This document shows positions 23,841-34,818 of a stretch of DNA of 44,094 bases, one piece after another; position 1 is the stretch's first letter; every line of letters begins with the position of its first letter. The notes beneath the pieces are model-generated. The model worked only from the letters and a program-made list of their open reading frames with translations, was not told where the DNA came from and made no database searches. The DNA lies in NCBI RefSeq assembly GCF_900114475.1, contig NZ_FOTE01000032.1, positions 1 to 44,094 of the forward strand. Reading direction: 5' to 3'. This DNA comes from Paenibacillus sp. 1_12. Its GTDB lineage: Bacteria > Bacillota > Bacilli > Paenibacillales > NBRC-103111. The position numbers and the translations under genes were made by a program.

Positions 23841-26396
23841 CTACTGGTTACTAATTACAATAGGTAGGTTAAGCTCTCCTAGAAACTTTGACCGTCCGCA
23901 AGGCTTATCCTGAATCGTCTTGGGAAATGTGACATACAATTTCTTTTGGGCTCTAGTCACCGCAACATACATTAAGCGCCTCTCTTCTTCCTCGGTAGTG
24001 GGTGGCTCCGCTTTCTCTCTACAAGACTGAACATCCACATCCTTAAGTTCTACGGCATGGCTTGATGGTAACCCTCCATCATTACAGCCAATGACAAACA
24101 CATTCTCAAAGGCTAACCCCTTGCTCCCATGAATTGTCAAGAAATACAAGGCATTATACTTTTCGTCATGGTACTTCTTGAGGTTATCCTTCATCTCATC
24201 TTTTCGTTTCTGCATTCTCTCATAGAAGCCAAGTAATTCAATCCATGTATTGTATTTTTCAAGCTCTTTAAAAATCCAGTCATTTTCCTCATCAGTCACG
24301 TTATCCTTAACTCTTGGAAAATTTAAAAAGTGCTCTGCGACTGCCTTCATGTTGACTGGTTTATCCTGCTTTAGGTCAACTAAAAGCGACAAATACTGCT
24401 TTAAGGGAACAGTATCCTTCTCCTTATTTCTTGTCTTAGCAATCACCAATGCTAAAGCATCATTAATCACATCGGAGAATGTTGCTACATCCAAATTCTC
24501 ATACCAATGCTCAATTGCATTCTTATTGACGAAGTAATGCCCCAGCGCATTAGTCAAAATTGACCTCCACAACTGAAGCTTGTTACCCCGCGATGCCACT
24601 AACTCCTGCCACATTTTAAATACATTGTAAAAGTCATGAATAGAGAAGATTCCCATCACATCATCCATTTTTTCTATAACATACGGAACCCCTCTAACAT
24701 CTAATGCTTGGAACATACTCTGAAGCTGCCTTCTCGATCTATACAACACAGTCGATTTTGTGTAGTTAATGGGCTCGACCTTGCCCTCCAGTTCAAATGG
24801 CTCGACCTTGCCAATCTCCTGGGATCTCGTTAGAATCCAATGAGCTTCTTCTTTGGTATCTGAACAAGCTACTATCACCGCATCGCCATCATCCTTATGA
24901 AAAGGCTCCATCGATTTTTTAATCCGGTCATGCTCATTGTAAGAGATTACCCAATTTCCGGCTTTAACGATATTGGGCTTCGATCTGTAGTTTCTCATCA
25001 ACCTTATTTCATGAGTGTTATAGGTCTTTGGAAAATCCTTTATGTAGCTAGGCTCTGAACCTCTAAACATATAAATTGACTGATCATCATCGCCTACTAT
25101 GATTAATTTCGAAGTACTTGTTGTGGGACAAATAAGCTTGACTGTCTCCATTTGTAGCGGATTGATATCTTGGAATTCATCAATGAAGATATAATCATAC
25201 CTCTTTTGAACGAAGTCTCTTGCTTCTGGATATTGAAGCAGTGCATCGTACAAGTTAATTAGAAAGTCATCATAAACAACGATTTCCTTATCTTTTCTTG
25301 TCTGATTCAATTCATCAAGCATTAAATTGAACCGGACACTAACAGGAATGTCCTCCTTATCATCAATAACGCTGTCGAAATGCTTCTCGATGTATTCGGT
25401 CATTTGGTCTTTCGAGAACCCCATGTTAGTCCAGAAGCTCACACGTTCAAATATCGTTTTCTCATTGTACTTGTCAAACTCAAATAGAGTGTATTTGTTA
25501 ATCAGTTTACGCAGCTCTTTTTTATACTCAAATTCACCCTCATCAGCATTTCCGCCTTGAATCCCTATTGATGCGTAAGCAGAGTTCTGCCTCTTCAACT
25601 GACTAAACAAACTCATAAAAGTCCCATGAAAGGTACTCACATTGACCTTAGATTTTTCTACTCCGAGGAAAAGATTAACCCGTCCTTCCATTTCCTCTTT
25701 AGCCTTCCGAGTAAATGTCATCATACAAATCCGATTGGGATTAACTTTTTTCATTTGGATAAGGTACGCGACCTTTGCGCAGATAGTTTCTGTTTTTCCA
25801 CTGCCTGCTCCAGCAATGATCTGTAGGTGTTTTTCCATATCATATCGAATTGCTTCTACTTGATTATCGTTGAAGGGGTTCCCCTTGATTTTCTCAATCG
25901 CTTCAAAGAAGTTGCAGTCCCAATCCGTAGCTTTCACAGAGTTGCCTGACTGAGGGGACTCTAGCATCAGACCAAACCTGTTCTCATAAAATAAAAGTTC
26001 ATGCTCCAAAGCTTTCAGCTTACTTTTAACTTCTTTTGTTTCCTCTTGAAGAATTGCAACCTCATTTTTCGTATCAGTATAATTAGAGAATAACACTGAA
26101 TACTCTTCGTTCAGCTTCTCAAGTTCCTGCGTTTTATTATGATACGCTTGACTTAGCTTTTTGTATTTTCCTTCAAGTTGGCTATATGTCTTCTTCAAAC
26201 TATTGATTAGATTATGCGCCGCGGCGCGTTCTTCAAAAGCCTTGTTAAGTTCAGATCGGATTTTATTACGTTCAAGATCCAACTGTTTCAGTTGCATTGA
26301 AAGGTGATCTATTTGACCCAATAATTTATCTTTTCCGGTTATTCTATCTATCAAACTGTTCAATTTATTAGTTCCTCCGTCATATGTGCTAACCAT
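23841..26396 (-). CDS. UvrD/Rep-like superfamily 1 helicase with N-terminal coiled coil
   Basis: An 851-residue SF1A helicase. Residues 25-140 are a long coiled coil (charged heptads), not usual in UvrD/PcrA. The helicase starts at about residue 165 with the Q-motif (NPFNDNQVEAIRY), Walker A GAGSGKTET (196-204), motif II IDEFQDINPLQ, motif III GDDDQSIYMFRGS, motif IV-VI ending with LTIHGSKGLAFENVFVIGC and EEEERRLMYVAVTRAQKKLY. All motifs needed for ATP hydrolysis and unwinding are present. The start has AGGTGG. The membrane protein follows it and a kinase operon lies upstream. The coiled coil may mediate oligomerisation or partner binding. A defence function fits the location. Confidence 0.9.
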   Translation of the reverse strand: MVSTYDGGTNKLNSLIDRITGKDKLLGQIDHLSMQLKQLDLERNKIRSELNKAFEERAAAHNLINSLKKTYSQLEGKYKKLSQAYHNKTQELEKLNEEYSVLFSNYTDTKNEVAILQEETKEVKSKLKALEHELLFYENRFGLMLESPQSGNSVKATDWDCNFFEAIEKIKGNPFNDNQVEAIRYDMEKHLQIIAGAGSGKTETICAKVAYLIQMKKVNPNRICMMTFTRKAKEEMEGRVNLFLGVEKSKVNVSTFHGTFMSLFSQLKRQNSAYASIGIQGGNADEGEFEYKKELRKLINKYTLFEFDKYNEKTIFERVSFWTNMGFSKDQMTEYIEKHFDSVIDDKEDIPVSVRFNLMLDELNQTRKDKEIVVYDDFLINLYDALLQYPEARDFVQKRYDYIFIDEFQDINPLQMETVKLICPTTSTSKLIIVGDDDQSIYMFRGSEPSYIKDFPKTYNTHEIRLMRNYRSKPNIVKAGNWVISYNEHDRIKKSMEPFHKDDGDAVIVACSDTKEEAHWILTRSQEIGKVEPFELEGKVEPINYTKSTVLYRSRRQLQSMFQALDVRGVPYVIEKMDDVMGIFSIHDFYNVFKMWQELVASRGNKLQLWRSILTNALGHYFVNKNAIEHWYENLDVATFSDVINDALALVIAKTRNKEKDTVPLKQYLSLLVDLKQDKPVNMKAVAEHFLNFPRVKDNVTDEENDWIFKELEKYNTWIELLGFYERMQKRKDEMKDNLKKYHDEKYNALYFLTIHGSKGLAFENVFVIGCNDGGLPSSHAVELKDVDVQSCREKAEPPTTEEEERRLMYVAVTRAQKKLYVTFPKTIQDKPCGRSKFLGELNLPIVISNQ

Positions 26397-26481
26397 ATTA
26401 TACCACCTGCCTGACTAAGCGGGAATCAAATACCCCTAACCTATACATCTATGGCGCTTTCACCACCTTCAATAAAAGGAA

Positions 26482-26527
26482 AAGAACAGCGACATAGACT
26501 CGAGTTAAGAGCCTATCTACTGTTCTT
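26482..26527. terminator. hairpin terminator, family copy F
   Basis: AAGAACAG pairs with CTGTTCTT, with an inner ATAG-CTC/GAG-CTAT stem. It follows the kinase stop codon at 26552 on the minus strand. Confidence 0.75.
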
Positions 26528-26551
26528 CTCTGAAAATTATTCGATTTTATT

Positions 26552-28021
26552 TTAATCCGGTAACCTCTCTAGTAGGTTTTGGGCACTGTATCTTACGCCA
26601 GCACATCCTTCAAGGATGTTTCTTGCAATCTTTCTTATCTCCAAGTCTTCCAAGTTCATACATAGGTTAAAGGAAATTTGAGCGAAGATATCGTAATTTG
26701 TCCACCCGCCATACCCCGTCGCTTCTGAATAATTATATAAAATGGACTGTAGAATCTTGGCTTGATAACCAATTTCAAATCTCAATACAAGTTTCCAGAA
26801 CGTTGACAACCTATGCTCAACTATAAACTTGCTGATTCTATCGCTCTCTGTTATACCAATTATAAAATCATGTACCTGTGCATCATAGTGATTATTCAAG
26901 ATCTTATTAATCGTATTCTGTTTGTTTTCTGCCTGATTTTGATCCTTTAGAATATTTTCTACTTCGTTAAGAATATGTTGGGCTGAGTCATATCGCAGGT
27001 CCTTATTTCGGGAAATACAGCGCTCAACAACTGTCTTAAAAATATGATTAGAATCAGAAGCATTATTAGTGAACACATAATCAATTATCTTACCTATGGA
27101 ATAGACATCGCTTTTTTGATCTAACTTCGTAAAATCAGACATTGCAAGTGGATCAACAAACAGATGATTGTTCTTTTCAGTAATTGATGACTTCATGCTC
27201 CGTTCGATAGAAAGATCCTTACTTAAACCAAAGTCAGCAATGACAAAGTCATTTCCTATCTTTAGAATATTACCTAAGTGCAGGTCTCTGTGAATAATCG
27301 TCTCTTCATGTGCAAATGCCATGCCCACCAAGATGTCCATTATAATTTTCAGTCTCTCATCAAAAGAAAGCTCCATCTCATCTTCCAGATGCTTGTAAAG
27401 ATTTTTTTCGCATTGTTCCATATGATACGAGTAAGTTTCAGGATCAAAATCAGAAACATTTAATATTGCCGGACATCCATGTAGCTTCTGCATATTCTCA
27501 AATTCGTACTGCATACGCTTTTTTAGCTTCTCGTCGTTCTGATATACAGTTTTTAATTCCTTTCTTAGAATCCCTTCCTTTACACGAACAATGTTACAGT
27601 ACGAACCAGAATCAAGGATGTCATCTGGCATTACTGTAATATATCCAATGTCACGATTAATAACTTTTACGTTGTCCCTTTTTAGTACTTTAGTGACCAT
27701 CTCAATCATATGGCTGCTTTGTTCCTTATTCTCTGTAGAGTGCTTAAGGATATTCAGAATGTTCTCTAGAACTTGCAGACATTTAGCAGTTGGAAGATTA
27801 CCGAACTGCTCTGTAAGATATTTGTCATCAACAAAGCCAAAACTACCATTGTGGTCGAAAAAATCAGCAATGTCTAAATAATCAACACATAAAACAGAGT
27901 TATCAAAATGCCAGTCTAGAATTAGACCATAATAGTTCCAATTTGTTTCTGTTGTCTTTCCTTCCCATAGGTGCTTATCAAAGTAATTCAATATTTTTAT
28001 GTAATTTTGTTCGGATAACAT
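26552..28021 (-). CDS. Ser/Thr protein kinase, second in window
   Basis: A 489-residue protein starting MLSEQNYIKILNYFDKHLWE from the ATG at 28019-28021; the upstream TTG is inside the ribosome binding site. Residues 1-125 are an unfamiliar helical domain. The kinase covers about residues 125-355: LDSGSYCNIVRV as the degenerate glycine loop, K154, HRDLHLGN at 244-251, and IADFGLS with D263-F-G. The APE motif is replaced by VDPLA. Residues 370-489 are a helical C-terminus, perhaps a HEAT-like or substrate domain. It is a distinct sequence from the kinase at 19800. It is located between the helicase and PLD genes and may serve as a signalling partner of either. Confidence 0.8.
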   Translation of the reverse strand: MLSEQNYIKILNYFDKHLWEGKTTETNWNYYGLILDWHFDNSVLCVDYLDIADFFDHNGSFGFVDDKYLTEQFGNLPTAKCLQVLENILNILKHSTENKEQSSHMIEMVTKVLKRDNVKVINRDIGYITVMPDDILDSGSYCNIVRVKEGILRKELKTVYQNDEKLKKRMQYEFENMQKLHGCPAILNVSDFDPETYSYHMEQCEKNLYKHLEDEMELSFDERLKIIMDILVGMAFAHEETIIHRDLHLGNILKIGNDFVIADFGLSKDLSIERSMKSSITEKNNHLFVDPLAMSDFTKLDQKSDVYSIGKIIDYVFTNNASDSNHIFKTVVERCISRNKDLRYDSAQHILNEVENILKDQNQAENKQNTINKILNNHYDAQVHDFIIGITESDRISKFIVEHRLSTFWKLVLRFEIGYQAKILQSILYNYSEATGYGGWTNYDIFAQISFNLCMNLEDLEIRKIARNILEGCAGVRYSAQNLLERLPD

Positions 28022-28214
28022 AACTCCTGCCCCCAATCATTATCTTATTTCTTGTCCTATGTTAAAGAGTTATTGTAGGTAATAAGACATCATCAAAGTA
28101 TCTATTCCATAAATGCACTACCATTACAGATCATTCATTCGTCTCCATAATTATAAACCAAACATGTGTTCCTTAACAAAGGATATCTGTGTCCAATACC
28201 CCATATAATCAAAA

Positions 28215-28238
28215 CATCCACCCGAGTTTAGGTGGATG
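28215..28238. terminator. hairpin terminator after the PLD gene
   Basis: CATCCACC pairs with GGTGGATG; on the minus strand TTTTGATT follows, 21 bases after the PLD gene's stop. Confidence 0.8.
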
Positions 28239-28258
28239 TCATATAACTTCTATTTACC

Positions 28259-29344
28259 TTAAGTGTTATCAATAATTGCCTGTTGATCTTCAAGTCGCTG
28301 TATCTCATTTACAGCCACTTGGAATGACATTTTCACTTGATCCAGATACTTATACAGCTCATTGACTGGCTCCTCTGCTGCTACCGCTAAATCGTAGTGT
28401 TTTTCTGCAGCGCTATCGACGGCATCTTGAGAAGCTTCATTCATGTCTTCGTTATGAACCATCTGTTCAGATAAAATATCTGATGCATACTCAACTGCAT
28501 CAAATTCTGCAAGTTCATCGATAGGAGTATCATAATCACAAAGAGCACGGATTGAGTTAATCGAATCTATATCGATCAGATCTGCTACATGTTCCAAACC
28601 TGCAACCTCACGGAACTCGTTATCCAATTCACCTTCGATTTCATCAAGTACCTCAACCAAGCCTTCTAAGTCACTCTTCCTCAAAAAAGGATCGTGAATG
28701 TTGTAAACTTCCTGATTTTCAAGTGGGTGACCCACAAAGGTAAATAGTCCATCACGAATAACAGAAGCTGCTCCTTCCATCCTTGACAGGAGGAAGGAAA
28801 GAAGGATCTTTTTATCATCTAACATGCTGCCGAAGTAGGGGATGCCTTCATCAATTAATATGGGAACAAGGTTTTCACTGATAACTCTAACCAAATCCTT
28901 TCCACGGACGAGGAAGCCTGTTTCCCTACTTTGCTTGCTCTCTTCGGAATAGTTAGCTGAACCTATGTAAGCAATATTCTCTGTCATAATTACTTTGGAA
29001 TGGTTGCTGAAGTTAAATGATGTGGCTAAGTTTTCAATGTTTGAAGGATCAAGACGCTGCGTGTAGCGATTAATACTTTGTGATGCACGTTCTCGTGGAG
29101 CGTCTCCATAATACCTCTCATATCGGTCAGGGATATTCGTAATTATACGAACTTCGGCATGATCAGTCGCATCTTCAAGTGCACGAACAAGGTCCTTACG
29201 ACGTGCTGATATGTTGTATGTTGTTACGAATATAGACTCAGCATTAGGGAAGTCATCCAGCACCTCCTGAAAGTTGTATTCCCCCTTTGAAGTGACGATA
29301 TCAATTTGACCTGGGATTAATGGAATTATGGTTGTTCTATCCAC
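28259..29344 (-). CDS. phospholipase-D-family protein (single HKD motif)
   Basis: A 361-residue protein. The GTG start has GGAGATG upstream. Residues 20-160 hold an HKD domain: NHSKVIMTENIAYIGSANYS gives H-x-K and G-S-x-N, the PLD nuclease/phospholipase core. Only one HKD is seen, so two copies must pair, as in bacterial Nuc-type nucleases. The C-terminal ~190 residues are acidic and helical. It has no signal peptide or membrane segment. PLD-family nucleases occur in restriction systems and in toxins. It is 105 bases downstream of the 29450 membrane protein on the same strand. Nucleic-acid cleavage is a reasonable prediction. Confidence 0.8.
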   Translation of the reverse strand: MDRTTIIPLIPGQIDIVTSKGEYNFQEVLDDFPNAESIFVTTYNISARRKDLVRALEDATDHAEVRIITNIPDRYERYYGDAPRERASQSINRYTQRLDPSNIENLATSFNFSNHSKVIMTENIAYIGSANYSEESKQSRETGFLVRGKDLVRVISENLVPILIDEGIPYFGSMLDDKKILLSFLLSRMEGAASVIRDGLFTFVGHPLENQEVYNIHDPFLRKSDLEGLVEVLDEIEGELDNEFREVAGLEHVADLIDIDSINSIRALCDYDTPIDELAEFDAVEYASDILSEQMVHNEDMNEASQDAVDSAAEKHYDLAVAAEEPVNELYKYLDQVKMSFQVAVNEIQRLEDQQAIIDNT

Positions 29345-29449
29345 CTATTTTCATCTCCTTCTTATGTTTGATTAATCAAAGAGTAACCCCTTGGTGTAGT
29401 ATGTCAAGTCTTTTATCATACTAAGGTACTAATAATCTATATTGATTTA

Positions 29450-30367
29450 CTACATCCCTGTTTTACCCCTGATCTTTTGCAATATATCATCATAGAAAAC
29501 TACTGCTGTTCCTTTTAGCGCCTCGTATTGTTGAATCGCCATTTCATACGCAGATAAGCCTGAATCGGAGTAATTTGCCATTACAACATACAAGACTGCC
29601 GTTGTGACTCCACTGACCAGTAAGAATTTAAGGACATTTCCAAGATAATTGAATAATTCCTTGATGCCATGATAATAGATCGCTTTGAATAGACCCTTCA
29701 CTGGCGATACGATAAAAGTTTGAACTGTCCAATTCACTGCTTTACCGGTTCTGTCGGCTGCAGTAACCCTATCTCCCTCAATAATCTTTTCTTTTACAAG
29801 TGTGGAGTGATCTTTGTAGCTCGCTTCCAATTTCTCGAAATCCCCTGACAATGGAGCTATACTTACTTCTTCGAAATCTAACGTTTCCACATACAGTGAT
29901 GCTTTAACATTTTCCATGTCTACATTGATCTTTCGATTATCTATTGCTGTTCTGGTTTCAGCAAACAGCTTGGCACTCTTCTCAGTTACATTCTCTATGT
30001 GGGAAAAGTCTGGTTTTGAATCGGTATCCTCAACGGCAAAAATGTGCAATCTTGGTTCTACTTCTCCTAGCTCGGGTACTATTGAATTGAAGGAAGCTGT
30101 AATCTCTGGTTCGTCAACTTTATCGGTAGATGAAGCTTCGTGTTGAACCTCTTCTGTGACCGTATTGGGAAGCTTTAATGGAGTAGCACTCTCAGCTAAG
30201 TTGAAATTGTGCGTGGGATCAATGTCTATTCCGATGCCAACGTTAATCATCTCTCCGTCTCCCGAGAAGAATGAGAATTGCAGATCATCGTCTGTGGGAT
30301 TCTTCTGACTTGGCGAATCAATCCTTGTCTTGTTCACGATACTATATTCGTTCATTGTAGCCTTCAT
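29450..30367 (-). CDS. acidic single-TM membrane protein
   Basis: A 305-residue protein; the ATG has GAGGAAGG about ten bases before. Residues 1-180 are acidic and low-complexity, for example TDDDLQFSFFSGDGE. Residues 235-265 contain a TM segment (FLLVSGVTTAVLYVVMANY) and the last 40 residues form a short outer or inner tail. No signal peptide is apparent. It lies between the LRR adhesin and the PLD gene on the minus strand and could be co-transcribed with either; the adhesin terminator at 30604-30624 makes the PLD gene more likely. Function unknown. Confidence 0.6.
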   Translation of the reverse strand: MKATMNEYSIVNKTRIDSPSQKNPTDDDLQFSFFSGDGEMINVGIGIDIDPTHNFNLAESATPLKLPNTVTEEVQHEASSTDKVDEPEITASFNSIVPELGEVEPRLHIFAVEDTDSKPDFSHIENVTEKSAKLFAETRTAIDNRKINVDMENVKASLYVETLDFEEVSIAPLSGDFEKLEASYKDHSTLVKEKIIEGDRVTAADRTGKAVNWTVQTFIVSPVKGLFKAIYYHGIKELFNYLGNVLKFLLVSGVTTAVLYVVMANYSDSGLSAYEMAIQQYEALKGTAVVFYDDILQKIRGKTGM

Positions 30368-30603
30368 TTATGATCACCTTCCTCTTGTTGTTATTACATT
30401 TTTCCAGTAATAACTCTTGAAAATGAATATCCTCAAGAACGATTACTAAATTTGTTCCTCCAACTTAATTACAACAATAAACTGAAGCCCGAATTCTCTG
30501 CTTTAATTATTCAACGAACATAAGAATATCAGTCGGAGGATTTACACTCTTAAAAATGTAACCGACTCACGTCTTGAGCAATATTACCCCTGAACAGAAA
30601 AAA

Positions 30604-30624
30604 CACCTTGTGATTAACAAGGTG
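30604..30624. terminator. hairpin terminator of the LRR gene
   Basis: CACCTTGT pairs with ACAAGGTG; on the minus strand a TTTTTT run follows directly, 18 bases after the LRR stop codon. A textbook intrinsic terminator. Confidence 0.9.
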
Positions 30625-30641
30625 CTTCTGTTGTTGCATTA

Positions 30642-33600
30642 CTATTCTACTGGGGTAAATATGATGTATTTCAGATCGTCATCTAGCTTGACAGGGTGTT
30701 GGCTTCCACCAAACTTTACGAATAAGTCGACATTCCTAAAGCTGTTAGGGTTTTTGAATACGATCTTGTAGGTCCCGATTGCTAGACCTGATACATCAAT
30801 CACCGTTTCTGGCTTAGCCCTCACTCTCAGTTTCTTGATGATCTTATCCCCTTCATCGTAGATCAGGACATTCTTTCTTCTTAGGTAAGCCAACAAAACA
30901 ATTATTAAAGGAATTGTGGCTACCACTGGGATTATCGGTATATCTTGAGATGGGACATGCGGGTCGAGCGGTTCTTGAGGTGCTTGTGGTTCAAGCGGTT
31001 CAATAATAAAGTCTAGCCGCTGCGTGTTCGATGTTTCGCTGAGTTCAACTGCCTTTCTTATTTCTTCTGCCACTCGCACCGATTCAATTATTGTTGAATC
31101 TTCGTCTCTAAAGTCCCGATAAGCAACGACTTCCACTTTAATGATTTCTGCTAAGGTATACGGATTTTTCAGGATGACCGTATGTTTTCCTAGTTCTGCA
31201 TTATCAAATCGATACTCACCCTTTTCATTCGTAAAGGTGACTCGAGGTATTGAATGTAGTTCGACTCGAATCCCTTCGAGAGGATCACCTTTACTGTCCT
31301 TTACCATACCGTATACAGTGCCTACAGATACTTCTTTCTCAGCATCCTTCTTGTACCTGAAGCTCACTGTCAATAGTTTACCGCTCTCAGTAATGTTTAC
31401 GCTTTGGATCTCAGCACCGATTAAAGCATAACCCCTCATAACAGGGGCTGCGACTTTATGGATACCAATATTTAAGTCCGAGACTGACTCCTTCCTTAAT
31501 ACTTCACCTGTAGCATCATCCAAGGCGATAATTTCAAGTCTATCCAGTTTCCGTTCCTTATGAACTTCTGACTCTGTTATTGGCACCTTGGTAATATGAG
31601 TCGGTTCAGGTTCTGGATTTGTTGTCGATACTGGCGTTGGATCTGGTTTCGGCACTGGTGTCGTTAATATCGTTGGATCTGGCGTTGGCTTTGGTGTTGG
31701 TTCTGGTGTTGGCTCTGGTGTTGGCTCTGGTGTTGGCTTTGGTGTGGGTACTGGTACTGGTACTGGTACTGGTACTGGTATTGGTTCTGGTGTTGGTTCT
31801 GGTGTTGGCTCTGGCGTTGGCTTTGGTGTTGGTTCTGGTGTTGGCTTTGGTGTGGGTACTGGTATTGGTTCTGGCGTTGGCTCTGGTGTTGGCTCTGGTG
31901 TTGGCTCTGGTGTTGGTTCTGGTGTTGGTTCTGGTGTTGGCTCTGGTGTTGGCTCTGGTGTTGGCTCTGGTGTTGGTTCTGGCGTTGGCTCAACGACTAC
32001 TTCTTTATAATAGAATGTCATTGTTTTGAATGGCTCCATTACTGTTAAAATAACGTTCTTGACCGCTTCTCCAACGAGCTTATATACCCTAATCACCGAA
32101 TCTGGAATATAAGAATGTTCGCCTAACGTTAAGTCGGTCAGTGTTACCTTATCCTTGATTTGATTTCCAGTATCCTGATCAATAAACTCTACCGTTATTC
32201 CGCCCTTTACTTCGGGTGGCTGTGTAGTGGGTACGAAATAAGCCACTGCTGTCATATTCTTATTCATAAAGATTGAAATGTTCGATGTCATGATTTCTGT
32301 CCCATTAACGACCCATTTCTCGAATTTATATCCTGCGGAAGGACTAGCGGTCAGTTCGACTGTCTTTAACTCAGAAAAATTCGTTGAACTACCTGCGACG
32401 TAGGGAGTGACTGTCCCTTCACCGACTTTATCTACCGACAACGTATACTGAGTAGGAGCTTTGGATCTGAAATGTGCCACAGCTACTTTATTGCTTTCCA
32501 TTGCGAAGGTGACTCCGTAACCAAAGGGATCAATATGATCCACACCATCAATGACCCATTTCTCAAATTCATACCCTTCTACCGAATTCTTCGTTGAGAC
32601 TGAAACCCATTCTCCTGCAGGATACACATGTGTGCCATTGCCTGGGTAAGTAGTACCTTTACCTTCAATTTGTATCGTTAATGTATAATTCGATGGTGTT
32701 GACGGTTTATAGTAAAAGATAATGGCATTGCTTTCGTCTCCATGATAATTAAAGGAAAGCGGATATATACCATGAAATAACCCCTCACTATATACGCTAA
32801 CCTCCGCCACTCCATTACCAATAATTTTGAATTCACCAGTTTCTTCGCTCGCCCTCAATACGCTCTCATTATTTATGTTACTTGTTAAATCGACGGGTAA
32901 GCCAACTTTTGAGATAACAACGCCACTTCTCGAATCGATTAACAGTCGTTCCATACCAATTTCAGATGAAAATAAGTTTTCTTTGTTATAAATGTACTTA
33001 CCTGGATCACCTACGACCGTATAACCTTCGATGGTCTTTGATCTGTATGCTGTCGAACTGTTTACATTTAAATTATTGTCGGCTGTCGAGTATTCATCTA
33101 CTTCAAGAACTTCCTCTGTCCCCTGAACCCGATGCTCGACTCTTAACGTATCCACTCCCTTATCAAAACGATAATTATACTGTGGTGTCTTCGATTCTGA
33201 GGAACCCCTGGTTAAATCAGATACTTTTAACCAATCTTCATAAAACTGTGTCCCTTCCGAATTACCACTTATTTGTAGGTAGTTATAATCGAATAAAAAT
33301 AGGGGACGGTTTATTTGATCAAGTAAACCGGTTAAGTGCGATAACGTGAAAATATTATTGTTGGTCAGTAAATTGTAGCTAAAGTCTAACTTGTTCGAAT
33401 TCAATGAATAAAAAGTGTCAATGGATTCCAGTCCTTCAATGTTGGTAAGCTGGTTATGACTGAAATCAAGAGTAACTAAGTATGTCGCCCCTCCCCTGGG
33501 ATAAATCAGTTTTCTCAGATTACTTAAACCGTCCAAGTTCGTTAGATTATTTCTAGATATATCCAAGTAACTCAAACTTGTAATACCATTTAGACCATCA

Positions 33601-34634
33601 ATATTGTCCAGCCTATTGTCGCTGAGGTCGAGATAATTAACCCCTTTCAAGAAACTCAAAGCATTTACTTCTGTTAACTGGTTCCCCTCAAAATAGAATA
33701 CGCTATTGATTGCGAAAACTGGATCAGATAAGATACTGTCCCTAAATAGTTGCAGACCCTCAAGACTTGTTATACCTTTGAATCCTGAATCACCGAAAGA
33801 GAAATATGCATAGTTTCGGAAAAATCGTTGCATTCTCATTTCAACGTCACGTTTGTTTATCGAATCATTTGTCGTTCCCGTCCACACAGGGCTTGTCCAC
33901 AATCCCCATACTTCACTCATCCAATGAGCGAAGTATTCTGCCAACTCATTACTTGTGAAAAGTTCATGTACGACAACATCTTCACCCCGATGAAATCGAG
34001 ATAGTGCATCTTGCGCTCCACCATCAGGCTCAATATACCAAGGCTCCTCAATATCTAAAAACTTTATATTCCGTTTCAATGCAAAAGCCTCAGCAGTAGA
34101 ATTTTTATATCCAACAACTGTAGTTTGATAAGGTATTGCTAATTCCCAATCAAACATACTTTTAGAACCTATAGTCGTATCAGGATTTTCAAAAACAATA
34201 CTCCTTAAACCATAACTGTAGCTAAAAGCACCTAAATCTACACGCTTAACAGTTTCAGGTACGACTACGCTTGTAATGTCCTGATTATCTTGAAATGCCG
34301 CTCCTAATATCATCGTCACAGGACGACCTTCAATTGTTTCAGGAACTACAACGTCTCCACCCGGTCCTATATAATCTCGAATATAAGCCCACTGTTCTTC
34401 GAGCCATTCGGGACTAACTTCATAGGCGAAATCACTCGGATCAGTATACACAGACTTTGTAACACCGCTTTCTCCGTATACTGCATCAGTGACACTGCTC
34501 TCTTTTCCATAGACTGTATCGGTTACTGCTGTTTGTTCGCCTGCAAATACAGTAAGCGGAAATGACCCAACAACTAGAACGATTACTAACAAGATTGCGA
34601 TGAGACTGGATCTATCCTTCCTTTTAATAACCAC
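30642..34634 (-). CDS. giant surface protein: LRR, InlB-B repeats, MucBP, proline-rich stalk, C-terminal TM
   Basis: A 1330-residue exported protein. The GTG at 34632-34634 is preferred (GGAG nine bases before); the ATG three codons earlier abuts the site. A signal peptide ([16 protein letters not shown]) covers residues 10-35. Residues 60-200 look BspA-like. LRRs lie at about 320-435 ([18 protein letters not shown] and repeats). Two divergent InlB-B repeats follow ([16 protein letters not shown]) at ~655-800. A MucBP-like domain is at ~810-870 and a second at ~1045-1110. A PTPE-repeat stalk of ~115 residues separates them. A carboxypeptidase-regulatory-like domain ([15 protein letters not shown]) precedes a TM ([15 protein letters not shown]) and a ~75-residue cytoplasmic tail. 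No LPXTG is seen. Adhesion to host or neighbour cells is likely. Confidence 0.85.
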   Translation of the reverse strand: MVIKRKDRSSLIAILLVIVLVVGSFPLTVFAGEQTAVTDTVYGKESSVTDAVYGESGVTKSVYTDPSDFAYEVSPEWLEEQWAYIRDYIGPGGDVVVPETIEGRPVTMILGAAFQDNQDITSVVVPETVKRVDLGAFSYSYGLRSIVFENPDTTIGSKSMFDWELAIPYQTTVVGYKNSTAEAFALKRNIKFLDIEEPWYIEPDGGAQDALSRFHRGEDVVVHELFTSNELAEYFAHWMSEVWGLWTSPVWTGTTNDSINKRDVEMRMQRFFRNYAYFSFGDSGFKGITSLEGLQLFRDSILSDPVFAINSVFYFEGNQLTEVNALSFLKGVNYLDLSDNRLDNIDGLNGITSLSYLDISRNNLTNLDGLSNLRKLIYPRGGATYLVTLDFSHNQLTNIEGLESIDTFYSLNSNKLDFSYNLLTNNNIFTLSHLTGLLDQINRPLFLFDYNYLQISGNSEGTQFYEDWLKVSDLTRGSSESKTPQYNYRFDKGVDTLRVEHRVQGTEEVLEVDEYSTADNNLNVNSSTAYRSKTIEGYTVVGDPGKYIYNKENLFSSEIGMERLLIDSRSGVVISKVGLPVDLTSNINNESVLRASEETGEFKIIGNGVAEVSVYSEGLFHGIYPLSFNYHGDESNAIIFYYKPSTPSNYTLTIQIEGKGTTYPGNGTHVYPAGEWVSVSTKNSVEGYEFEKWVIDGVDHIDPFGYGVTFAMESNKVAVAHFRSKAPTQYTLSVDKVGEGTVTPYVAGSSTNFSELKTVELTASPSAGYKFEKWVVNGTEIMTSNISIFMNKNMTAVAYFVPTTQPPEVKGGITVEFIDQDTGNQIKDKVTLTDLTLGEHSYIPDSVIRVYKLVGEAVKNVILTVMEPFKTMTFYYKEVVVEPTPEPTPEPTPEPTPEPTPEPTPEPTPEPTPEPTPEPTPEPIPVPTPKPTPEPTPKPTPEPTPEPTPEPIPVPVPVPVPVPTPKPTPEPTPEPTPEPTPKPTPDPTILTTPVPKPDPTPVSTTNPEPEPTHITKVPITESEVHKERKLDRLEIIALDDATGEVLRKESVSDLNIGIHKVAAPVMRGYALIGAEIQSVNITESGKLLTVSFRYKKDAEKEVSVGTVYGMVKDSKGDPLEGIRVELHSIPRVTFTNEKGEYRFDNAELGKHTVILKNPYTLAEIIKVEVVAYRDFRDEDSTIIESVRVAEEIRKAVELSETSNTQRLDFIIEPLEPQAPQEPLDPHVPSQDIPIIPVVATIPLIIVLLAYLRRKNVLIYDEGDKIIKKLRVRAKPETVIDVSGLAIGTYKIVFKNPNSFRNVDLFVKFGGSQHPVKLDDDLKYIIFTPVE
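31664..31995. repeat. tandem repeat coding for the PTPE stalk
   Basis: A ~330-base array of 6- and 12-base units (plus strand GGTTCTGGTGTT and variants). It encodes TPEP/TPKP repeats in the surface protein. Length probably varies among strains by slippage. Antisense frames here are repeat artefacts. Confidence 0.9.
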
Positions 34635-34818
34635 GAACTTCATCTCCTTTTTTGTTGTCAGTTATTTATCTCTTGCTTGTTATAAATTTGCTGTATCCTA
34701 CTATCTTGAATATCATATTATCTCTTGGAATTTGCTCTATTTATCTGTTGAATAACAATTGTCTAATCAATTGCTTGGTACCTGAGGAGAACTTACACAA
34801 ATTCGATGATAATAAAAA

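Noticed and set aside
31664-31995. CRISPR-like array
   Set aside because: Units are contiguous 6-12-base coding repeats without unique spacers; no CRISPR array or cas gene is seen anywhere in the window.
31619-32029. Antisense open frames of 88-136 codons over the repeat array
   Set aside because: They follow from the 6-base repeat on both strands and have low-complexity products ([15 protein letters not shown]); the minus-strand adhesin explains the region.
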